DNA of 64,000 bases from Ferrovibrio sp. (lineage in GTDB: Bacteria > Pseudomonadota > Alphaproteobacteria > Ferrovibrionales > Ferrovibrionaceae): NCBI RefSeq assembly GCF_002796975.1, contig NZ_PEKV01000004.1, forward strand, positions 153,197 to 217,196, given 5' to 3'. How positions within the stretch are numbered: position 1 is the stretch's first letter; each line of letters opens with the position of its first letter. The notes beneath the pieces were generated by a model. That model was not told where the DNA came from. It saw only the letters and a program-made list of their open reading frames with translations, and ran no database searches. The translations under genes and the position numbers were made by a program. This document shows positions 57,297 to 64,000 of the stretch, piece after piece.

Positions 57297-57757
57297 GTTG
57301 GCTGCGACAGATGCACCGGCACCGCGGCGGTTTCCTTGGCGGTCGACATCACGATGATGCTCTGGCTGCGCGGGATGCCCGGCAGCGCCTTGATCTTGCG
57401 CGCCACCAGTTCCTCCAGCGCCAGCAGGCTCGCCGTCCGCACCTTCAGCAGATACGACCAGTCGCTGGCGACATGGTGGCATTCCTGGATCGCCGGCTCG
57501 TCGCGCACCAGCGCATGGAAGGCCGCCTCGTGTTCCGGCCGCTCGATCAGTACATAGACGAAGGCGAGCACGCCGTTGCCGGCCGCCAGCGGGTCGATCC
57601 GCGCCGTCCAGCCGGCAATCACACCCTGCTTTTCCAGCTTTTTCAGCCGCTCGTTCACCGCCGAGACCGAGAGACCGACAGCTCCGCCGATCTCGGCATA
57701 CGAACTACGGCCGAAATGCTGAATATGCCATATAATTTTCTGGTCTAACTCGTCCAT
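57293..57757 (-). CDS. Lrp/AsnC family transcriptional regulator
   Basis: A 154-residue regulator: an N-terminal helix-turn-helix (LDQKIIWHIQHFGRSSYAEIGGAVGLSVSAVNERLKKLEKQGVI, about 3-46) and a C-terminal RAM ligand domain with ECHHVASDWSYLLKV. It likely senses the amino acid exported by the overlapping LysE-type gene and controls it, as LysG and similar pairs do. Confidence 0.92.
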   Translation of the reverse strand: MDELDQKIIWHIQHFGRSSYAEIGGAVGLSVSAVNERLKKLEKQGVIAGWTARIDPLAAGNGVLAFVYVLIERPEHEAAFHALVRDEPAIQECHHVASDWSYLLKVRTASLLALEELVARKIKALPGIPRSQSIIVMSTAKETAAVPVHLSQPT

Positions 57758-57799
57758 GCCGGAAATATATCCGGCAGATAGCCAAAAGTTAAGAAAAAC

Positions 57800-58462
57800 T
57801 TACGGCGCGACACCCAAGCCGATCGGGCAGGACACGCCAGTACCCCCTAACCCGCAGTATCCGTTGGGATTCTTGGCCAGATACTGCTGGTGATAGTCCT
57901 CGGCATAATAGAAATCCGGCGCGGCGATGATCTCGGTGGTGATCTTGGCCCGCTTCGCTTTAGTCAGTGCCGCCTGATAGGCATCGCGCGAGGCCTCGGC
58001 CGCCTGCTTCTGCGCCGGCGTGGTGACATAGATGCCCGAGCGGTACTGCGTGCCGACGTCGTTGCCCTGACGCATGCCATGGGTGGGATCGTGACTCTCC
58101 CAGAACAGCTTGAGCAGTTCGCTGTAGCTGATCAGCTTCGGATCGAAAACCACCTGCACCACTTCATTGTGGCCGGTCAGGCCGGAACAGACCTCTTCAT
58201 AGGTCGGATTGGGCGTGTAGCCGCCGGTATAGCCGACCGACGTGCTGTAGACGCCGGGCCCGGCCTGCCAGAATTTGCGCTCGGCACCCCAGAAGCAGCC
58301 GAGGCCGAAAACCGCAACCTCCATGCCTTCGGGGAACGGCCCCTTCAGCGGATTGCCATTCACATCATGCTTTGCCGGTACCGGCATGACCTCGGCCCGG
58401 CCGGGCAGCGCGCGGTCGCGCGGCGGCATCTCGACTTTATGGCGTGGCGCCTGGAACCACAT
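57800..58462 (-). CDS. msrA: Peptide-methionine (S)-S-oxide reductase
   Basis: Repairs oxidised methionine. The 220-residue protein has the catalytic Cys56 in [49 protein letters not shown] and resolving cysteines Cys203 and Cys212 near the end. The 45-residue N-terminal extension is common in this MsrA group. Confidence 0.95.
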   Translation of the reverse strand: MWFQAPRHKVEMPPRDRALPGRAEVMPVPAKHDVNGNPLKGPFPEGMEVAVFGLGCFWGAERKFWQAGPGVYSTSVGYTGGYTPNPTYEEVCSGLTGHNEVVQVVFDPKLISYSELLKLFWESHDPTHGMRQGNDVGTQYRSGIYVTTPAQKQAAEASRDAYQAALTKAKRAKITTEIIAAPDFYYAEDYHQQYLAKNPNGYCGLGGTGVSCPIGLGVAP

Positions 58463-58569
58463 GGCATCCTCCGAAGTATGTTGCAGCGCCCCTGGAAGGC
58501 AGAGACCTGCGTTTCGCTCAGCCCTGCCCTGCGGCGACCTGCCTTGCGGCGGGGTGAATAAAAGGTAGT

Positions 58570-59571
58570 GTGCCTGATCAAGGAAATCAAAAGCACAACA
58601 CCGCTTTCGCCGCCTTCTCCCCTCATTTCGTGTCTGTCGTCATCCCCGTGCCCCCCACGCCCTTTTATTCCCGCCTGTTCGGTACCGGCACCCGTCGCGG
58701 CATCACCTCGATGGTGCTCGGCATGGCCGCCTTCGTCACCAATGATTCGCTGATCAAGCTGGCCAGCACCACCGTGCCGACCGGCCAGCTGATCTCGACG
58801 CGCAATGTGCTGACCGCCGCGCTGCTGCTCCTGCTGTTGCTGGCGACCGGCCAGGCCGCACAACTGCGCCGCTGCATGGATCGTGCGGTGATAACCCGCA
58901 GCGCCATCGATGTGGTGGCCACGATCCTTTATCTGATCGCGCTGTTCCATATGCCGATCGGCAATGTTACGGCGATCAACATGAGCACGCCGCTGCTGCT
59001 CACCGCAGTGGTTGCCATCTTCCTGCATATCCCCGTCGGCTGGCGACGCTGGACAGCCGTCGTCTTCGGCTTCGTCGGCGTTACGCTGATCGTGCAGCCG
59101 CGCGCAGAAGGTTTTAACGCCTATGCGCTGGTGGCGCTCGCATCCACGATCTTCATCGTCGCCCGTGACCTCAGCACGCGGCGGATCGACAAGACTGTGT
59201 CCTCGCTGGCGGTGGCGCTGGCCAATGCGATCTTCGTTCTGGTCGGCGCGCTGGCGCTCTCGGCCTTCGAGGGCTGGGTGGCGGTCGGCTGGCGCGAGAT
59301 GCTGCTGCTCGGCGGCGCCAGCCTGTTCCTGATCGTCGGATATCTGCTGATCGTCGATGCCTTCCGCCATGGCGACATCGCCACCATCAGCCCCTTCCGC
59401 TATACCGGCCTGATCTGGGCGTTGGGTGCGGGCTACCTGGTCTGGGGCGATATCCCCAACACACTCGCCTTTGCCGGCATCGTCATTGTGGTGGGCAGCG
59501 GACTCTACGTGCTGCACCGCGAGCGCATCAAGGCGCGCGACGAGGCGCTTCGAAGCGAACCGGTGGAATAA
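58570..59571 (+). CDS. EamA/DMT superfamily permease
   Basis: A 333-residue protein with ten predicted helices in two EamA repeats (about 45-175 and 185-320), with [19 protein letters not shown] and [20 protein letters not shown] as landmarks. It probably exports a metabolite. GTG 58570 has AAAAGG just upstream; GTG 58630 is a shorter alternative. It diverges from msrA. Confidence 0.85.
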   Translation: MPDQGNQKHNTAFAAFSPHFVSVVIPVPPTPFYSRLFGTGTRRGITSMVLGMAAFVTNDSLIKLASTTVPTGQLISTRNVLTAALLLLLLLATGQAAQLRRCMDRAVITRSAIDVVATILYLIALFHMPIGNVTAINMSTPLLLTAVVAIFLHIPVGWRRWTAVVFGFVGVTLIVQPRAEGFNAYALVALASTIFIVARDLSTRRIDKTVSSLAVALANAIFVLVGALALSAFEGWVAVGWREMLLLGGASLFLIVGYLLIVDAFRHGDIATISPFRYTGLIWALGAGYLVWGDIPNTLAFAGIVIVVGSGLYVLHRERIKARDEALRSEPVE

Positions 59572-59598
59572 TTTCTCCAGCTGGTGCAGCCTGAGGCC

Positions 59599-59934
59599 AT
59601 GACCGAACCTCGCCTGAAAGCCCGGCTGCTGGTGCAGGCCATCCTGCGTCGCTACGACCTGGAAGCGATCCCCGCCTATATCCGGCGCAAGGGCGATCCC
59701 GATTCCGGCACGGTGCTGCTGAAGATTGCGCTCGGACCGCGAGAGGCCCTGCTGTTAAGCCAGGCGCGCGATGCCGAAGGCCGGCCCGGCTGGCTGCGTC
59801 AGGGTGGTGGCGCGATTGCAGAGGCCGATGCCGAGGCGGCTATCGAGAAGGCCGTGAAACGCGATCCCGATGTCTATGTGATCGAAGTGGAAGACGGCAA
59901 AGGCCGCATCTTCGTCGAAGGGCCGCTGCTGTAA
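59599..59934 (+). CDS. DUF1491 family protein
   Basis: A 111-residue protein found mainly in alphaproteobacteria, function unknown. It has RLKARLLVQAILRRYDLEAIPAYIRRKGDPDSGTVLLKI, then LRQGGGAIAEADAEAAIEKAVKRDPDVYVIEVEDG. ATG 59599 fits the family start; GTG 59584 is upstream in frame. It converges on cysG with adjoining stop codons. Confidence 0.85.
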   Translation: MTEPRLKARLLVQAILRRYDLEAIPAYIRRKGDPDSGTVLLKIALGPREALLLSQARDAEGRPGWLRQGGGAIAEADAEAAIEKAVKRDPDVYVIEVEDGKGRIFVEGPLL

Positions 59935-61287
59935 CTAGGCGACCTTTTCAATGCTGCCCGCAGCAACGCGCGCGGTAGCAAACACCTGCCCGATCCCGAC
60001 CAGCACCGGTTGTTCGACACCCATCCGCAACAGCGCATCGCCAAGCTCCGAGAGTAGCCCGGTCCAGCGCACCTCATCGCGGCGCGACACGGCGCTGACA
60101 GCCACCACCGGCGTCGACGCCGGCAGGCCCTCCCGCATCAGGCGCGCCGCAAAGGCGCCGCCGGTGCGACCGCCCATATAGACCATCAGCGACGTTTCCG
60201 CGTCCGCCAACCCACGCCAGTCAAGGTCGTCGGGCAGCGCGCCCTGTCGCGAATGACCGGTGACGAAGCGTACCGAATGCGCCGTATCGCGATGGGTGAG
60301 CGACACGCCGAGGCTGCTGGCCGCAGCCAGCGCCGCCGTAATGCCAGGGACGACAGCGACCGGAATACCGGCGGACTCTAACGCTGCAATCTCCTCGCCG
60401 GCACGGCCGAACACCATCGGATCGCCGGACTTCAACCGCACGACGCGTTTGCCCTGGCGTGCCAGCTTGATCATCAGCGCGTTGATGTCTTCCTGTTGGC
60501 AACTCACCCGGCCGCCGCGCTTGCCCACCATCATGCGCCTGGCCTCGCGGCGCGCGAGTTCCAGCACTTCATCCGATACCAGATCGTCGAACAGGATCAC
60601 ATCGGCCGATTGCAGCGCGCGCATCGCTTTCAGCGTCAGCAGTTCGGCATCGCCCGGACCGGCACCCACCAGCGTGACATGGCCGCCTGCAGATTTCATC
60701 GGTGCGATCTCGATATCGGTCGGCACGGTCGGTTCGATAAAGGCACGCTCAGCAAAGCGTTCCCAGAAAGCGCGGCGCAGACCGCCAGCCGGCAGCCGTT
60801 CGGCCATCTTCTTGCGAATGCGTTTGGCCACCGACGCCCAGGCGCCGAGCGAGGCCGGCAGCAGCGTTTCGATGCGACGGCGGATCGCCTGCGCCAGAAT
60901 GGGCGCCGCACCATCGGTGGAAATGCCGATCACCACCGGTGAGCGGTTGACGATAGCGCCGAATTGCACGTCGCAATGATCCGGCTTGTCGATGGCCGAG
61001 CAGATCGCACCGGCCGCTTTCGCCGCCGCACGGAACGCAGCGGCCTCGGCCGCATCCGCCGCATCAATCACGACCAGCGTGGCGCCGGTCAGATCCTCGG
61101 CCCGCCAGCCGCGTGCGATACACACCACATCCGCGCCGGCCGCCGCCAGAAGTTCCGCCTTCCAGGCGGCAGCCGGCGTATCGCCAACCACAACGACGCG
61201 CCTGCCCTGCAGGTCGAGAAAGACCGGCAGTTTGGCAAGCGGACCGATGCGCTGCGGTGCAGGCAGAATGCTGCGGGTTTCCGTCAT
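59935..61287 (-). CDS. cysG: Siroheme synthase (multifunctional CysG)
   Basis: A 450-residue fusion: N-terminal precorrin-2 dehydrogenase/ferrochelatase (about 20-210, VVVVGDTPAAAWKAELL) and C-terminal uroporphyrinogen-III methyltransferase (about 210-450, VGAGPGDAELLTLKA, LKSGDPMVFGRAGEE). The nucleotide loop reads GDT where GGG is usual, a minor deviation. It supplies the siroheme of NirB. ATG 61287 lies one base past the nirD stop. Confidence 0.94.
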   Translation of the reverse strand: MTETRSILPAPQRIGPLAKLPVFLDLQGRRVVVVGDTPAAAWKAELLAAAGADVVCIARGWRAEDLTGATLVVIDAADAAEAAAFRAAAKAAGAICSAIDKPDHCDVQFGAIVNRSPVVIGISTDGAAPILAQAIRRRIETLLPASLGAWASVAKRIRKKMAERLPAGGLRRAFWERFAERAFIEPTVPTDIEIAPMKSAGGHVTLVGAGPGDAELLTLKAMRALQSADVILFDDLVSDEVLELARREARRMMVGKRGGRVSCQQEDINALMIKLARQGKRVVRLKSGDPMVFGRAGEEIAALESAGIPVAVVPGITAALAAASSLGVSLTHRDTAHSVRFVTGHSRQGALPDDLDWRGLADAETSLMVYMGGRTGGAFAARLMREGLPASTPVVAVSAVSRRDEVRWTGLLSELGDALLRMGVEQPVLVGIGQVFATARVAAGSIEKVA

Positions 61288-61288
61288 G

Positions 61289-61630
61289 TCATGCCGCTTT
61301 GACAGCGGGGACGGCCGGCCAGGATAGCTGGATGCGGCCATCCTGCAGCCGCACCGCGATGGTCCGGGTGCAACCTTGGTCGGCGCCCTGAGCTTCGCCG
61401 GTTTTCAGACTGATCACCCAGTTATGTAAAGGGCAGGTCACGGACTCGCCCTGAACGATGCCCTGCGACAGCGGCCCGCCCTTATGCGGGCATTTGTCGT
61501 CAAGCGCGAAGACCTGATCGTCCATGGTGCGGAAGATGGCGATATCGCCACGCGCAGTCTTCACCACGCGCGCGCCGCGCTTCGGGATATCGTCCAGCCT
61601 GCCGATCTCGAGCCAGTCGGTGGTGTTCAT
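61289..61630 (-). CDS. nirD: Nitrite reductase small subunit (Rieske type)
   Basis: A 113-residue Rieske-fold subunit of NADH-dependent nitrite reductase. Unlike E. coli NirD it keeps both ligand pairs: CPH in DKCPHKGGPL and CPLH in VTCPLHNW, so it probably holds a 2Fe-2S cluster. ATG 61630 has GAGGAG eight bases upstream. It lies 11 bases after nirB and one base before cysG. Confidence 0.93.
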   Translation of the reverse strand: MNTTDWLEIGRLDDIPKRGARVVKTARGDIAIFRTMDDQVFALDDKCPHKGGPLSQGIVQGESVTCPLHNWVISLKTGEAQGADQGCTRTIAVRLQDGRIQLSWPAVPAVKAA

Positions 61631-61641
61631 CGCAATACTCC

Positions 61642-64000
61642 TCATTCAGCCGCGCTGGCCAGCCGCAGATCGGCCAGCGGCTTGAATTCATGCCCGAAGG
61701 CACCGTTGACGCGCTCGGCCCAGGGATCGATCTGCGCGAACTTCTGCGCATGTACGAAGCGGGCGAACAGGGCGCGGCGGCGCTCGTGGTCCTCGACGAT
61801 CTGTTTTTTCACCGTGTCGAGGCCGACGCGGTGCAGCCATTTGTGGATGCGGTCGAGGTAATGCGCCTGCTCGCGATAGAGCTGCATAAGGGCACCGGTA
61901 TATTCCAGCACCTCTTCCTCGGTCTCCAGCCTGCATAACAGAACCGTGGCTTTCACCTCCATCCCGGCGGCGCCGCCGATATGAAACTCGTAGCCAGAGT
62001 CGATGCAGACGATGCCGATGTCTTTCACTGTCGCTTCGGCGCAATTGCGCGGACAGCCTGAGACCGCGAGTTTCACCTTGTGCGGCGTCCAACTGCCCCA
62101 GGTGAATTTCTCCAGTTTGATGCCGAGCCCGGTCGAATCCTGCGTACCGAAACGGCACCATTCGCTGCCGACACAGGTTTTCACCGTGCGCAAACCCTTG
62201 GCATAGGCATGGCCCGAAACCATGCCGGCGGCATTGAGATCGGCCCAGACGCCGGGCAGGTCTTCCTTCTTCACGCCCAGCAGGTCGATACGCTGCCCGC
62301 CGGTCACCTTTACAGAAGGGATATTGAACTTGTCGGCCACGTCGGCGATGGCGCGCAGTTCGGCGGCGCTGGTCATGCCGCCCCACATGCGCGGGATCAC
62401 CGAATAGGTGCCGTCCTTCTGGATGTTGGCATGCGCGCGTTCGTTGATATAACGCGACTGGTTGTCGTCGACATAGTCACCGGGCCAGGTGGCGAGCAGA
62501 TAGTAGTTCAGCGCCGGGCGGCATTTGCTGCAGCCGCAGGAGGTTTTCCACTCCAGCTCCTGCATCACCGCCGGGATCGACTTCAGCTCCTTGGCCACGA
62601 TCAGCCGGCGGATATCGTCATGGCCGAGATCGGTACAGCCGCAGGCCGCCTTGCTGGTCTTCGGCGCGTAAGAGTCGCCGAGCGTAAGCCCGATCAGCTT
62701 CTCGACCAGGCCGGTGCAGGAACCGCAGGAAGCGGAGGCTTTGGTAACAGCGCGCACTTCCTCAAGGTTGGTCAGGCCATTGGCCGTGATCGCGCCGGTG
62801 ATCTTGCCCTTGCACACGCCGTTGCAGCCGCAGATCTCCGCGTCATCCGGCAAGGCGGCGATGGCCGCCATCGGATCCAGCTTGGCGCCACCGGCATAAC
62901 CCTGCCCGTAGATCAGCGTCTGGCGCATCTCGGTGATGTCGGCGCCTTCGCGCAGCAATTGGAAGAACCAGGCGCCGTCTTCCACATCGCCGTAAAGCAC
63001 GGTGCCGATGATCTTGCCATCCTGCAGCACCAGCCGCTTGTAGACGCCGCGGGCGGCATCGCGCAGCACAATCTCCTCGCGATCCTTCGCCTCGGCGAAA
63101 TCTCCGGCCGAGAACAGGCTGATGCCGGTGACCTTCAGCTTGGTGGCGGTGACCGAGCCGTTATAGGCGGCCGGTTCGTCGATCAGCGTTTTGGCCAGCA
63201 CGCCGGCCATCTCGTAAAGCGGCGCGACCAGACCATAGGTGGCACCGCGGTGCTCGACGCATTCGCCCAGAGAGAAAATGTCGGGATCGGACGTACGCAT
63301 CTGGTCATCGACCACGATGCCGCGGTTCACTGTCAGACCGGCTTCCTTGCCGAGCCAGCCATTCGGCCGGATACCGACCGCCATCACCACCAGCGCGGCC
63401 GGAATCACCGTGCCGTCTTCCAGTTGCACGCCTTCGACGCGATTGCTGCCGAGAATCGCCTTGGTATTGGCGCCGGTGATCACCTTGATGCCGCGGCTCT
63501 CGATTTCCTTCTTCAGCAGATAGCCGGCATTGGCATCCAGCTGGCGCTCCATCAGCGTCGGCATCAGATGCACGACAGTGACATCCATGCCCTGTTCGGC
63601 CAAACCCGCAGCGGCTTCCAGCCCGAGCAGCCCGCCGCCGATCACTACCGCATTGCCGCGCGCTTTCGACGCCAGGATCATCGCATCGACATCGTCGAGA
63701 TCGCGGTAGCTCAGCACACCGGGCAGATTATGGCCCGGCACCGGAATGATGAAAGGCACCGAGCCGGTGGCGATCACCAGCTTGTCGTAGCTTTCGACCA
63801 GGCCGTTGTCGGTGCTGATGGTTTTGGCTGCGCGGTCGATGCCGACCACCTTGGTGCCCTTGTGCAGGGTAATGCCGTTCTTGATGTACCAGCCGTCGCC
63901 ATGAATAACGATCTGCTCGTAGTTCTTCTCACCCGACAGCACCGGCGACAGCATGATGCGGTCGTAGTTCACACGTGGCTCGGCATTGAAGATGGTGATG
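61642..64000 (-). CDS. nirB: Nitrite reductase large subunit, 5' end beyond the window
   Basis: Reduces nitrite to ammonium with NAD(P)H. The visible 786 codons run from just inside the flavoprotein domain (ITIFNAEPRVNYDRIMLSPV, entering at the window edge) through the NAD-binding region, two BFD-like iron-sulfur motifs (CGCNGVCKG...CGSC and CGC...CGCSKC), and the siroheme/4Fe-4S half with TCVGSEWCRFG and SGCPRNCAEATV. Only about 30-40 N-terminal residues are missing, lying beyond 64000. First gene of nirB-nirD-cysG. Confidence 0.95.
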   Translation of the reverse strand, partial: ITIFNAEPRVNYDRIMLSPVLSGEKNYEQIVIHGDGWYIKNGITLHKGTKVVGIDRAAKTISTDNGLVESYDKLVIATGSVPFIIPVPGHNLPGVLSYRDLDDVDAMILASKARGNAVVIGGGLLGLEAAAGLAEQGMDVTVVHLMPTLMERQLDANAGYLLKKEIESRGIKVITGANTKAILGSNRVEGVQLEDGTVIPAALVVMAVGIRPNGWLGKEAGLTVNRGIVVDDQMRTSDPDIFSLGECVEHRGATYGLVAPLYEMAGVLAKTLIDEPAAYNGSVTATKLKVTGISLFSAGDFAEAKDREEIVLRDAARGVYKRLVLQDGKIIGTVLYGDVEDGAWFFQLLREGADITEMRQTLIYGQGYAGGAKLDPMAAIAALPDDAEICGCNGVCKGKITGAITANGLTNLEEVRAVTKASASCGSCTGLVEKLIGLTLGDSYAPKTSKAACGCTDLGHDDIRRLIVAKELKSIPAVMQELEWKTSCGCSKCRPALNYYLLATWPGDYVDDNQSRYINERAHANIQKDGTYSVIPRMWGGMTSAAELRAIADVADKFNIPSVKVTGGQRIDLLGVKKEDLPGVWADLNAAGMVSGHAYAKGLRTVKTCVGSEWCRFGTQDSTGLGIKLEKFTWGSWTPHKVKLAVSGCPRNCAEATVKDIGIVCIDSGYEFHIGGAAGMEVKATVLLCRLETEEEVLEYTGALMQLYREQAHYLDRIHKWLHRVGLDTVKKQIVEDHERRRALFARFVHAQKFAQIDPWAERVNGAFGHEFKPLADLRLASAAE

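Overview
This window is GC-rich, gene-dense chromosomal DNA that looks like an alphaproteobacterium, most likely from the Rhodospirillales or a related group. The lineage is inferred from HdaA with an N-terminal clamp-binding motif, the flbT/flaF pair, DUF1491, DUF2066 and DUF4169 proteins, a B12-dependent ribonucleotide reductase, and the yicC-gmk and fabD-fabG-acpP-fabF-mltG gene orders. No rRNA, tRNA, phage, insertion sequence or CRISPR array was recognised. I could not fix the genus.

Layout. 0-6.9 kb: nrdJ, an unrecognised protein with three internal repeats, a DUF533/TerB-like membrane protein and a secreted CAP protein. 7-16 kb: esterase, MarC, aspS, rnd, and the polyphosphate pair ppk1-ppx with a good promoter. 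16-21.5 kb: a phosphohistidine phosphatase, a 7-TM histidine kinase and response regulator overlapping a DUF4169 gene, then hdaA, an AI-2E-family permease and a DUF2066 protein. 21.5-23.2 kb: purM-purN. 23.3-25.4 kb: the only clear accessory stretch, with an AT-richer membrane protein, a TumE/TumA toxin-antitoxin pair and a strange non-coding stretch of two helically phased short-repeat arrays. Inverted copies of a dispersed palindrome bound it. 25.5-30 kb: ndk, an ABC-F ATPase, holC and pepA. 30.3-37.8 kb: the envelope operon lptF-lptG-lptD-surA-pdxA-rsmA, with most genes overlapping. 37.8-44.6 kb: gmk, yicC, an SDR, mltG and the fatty-acid cluster. 44.7-48 kb: an FAD monooxygenase and a small flagellar group (flbT, flaF and two small proteins). 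48-64 kb: an acyl-CoA ligase/acetyltransferase fusion, moaA, two paralogous peptide-binding proteins on either side of a conserved exported protein and NAD kinase, an Lrp-LysE exporter pair, msrA, an EamA permease, DUF1491, and the nitrite-assimilation operon nirB-nirD-cysG, cut by the window end.

Functional links visible from the layout: LptF/G/D carry lipopolysaccharide to the outer membrane while SurA folds LptD. CysG makes the siroheme needed by NirB. The fab genes share the acyl carrier protein. The most unusual signal is the non-coding periodic DNA at 25005-25270. All function calls come from reading motifs and family resemblance; no database search was run.
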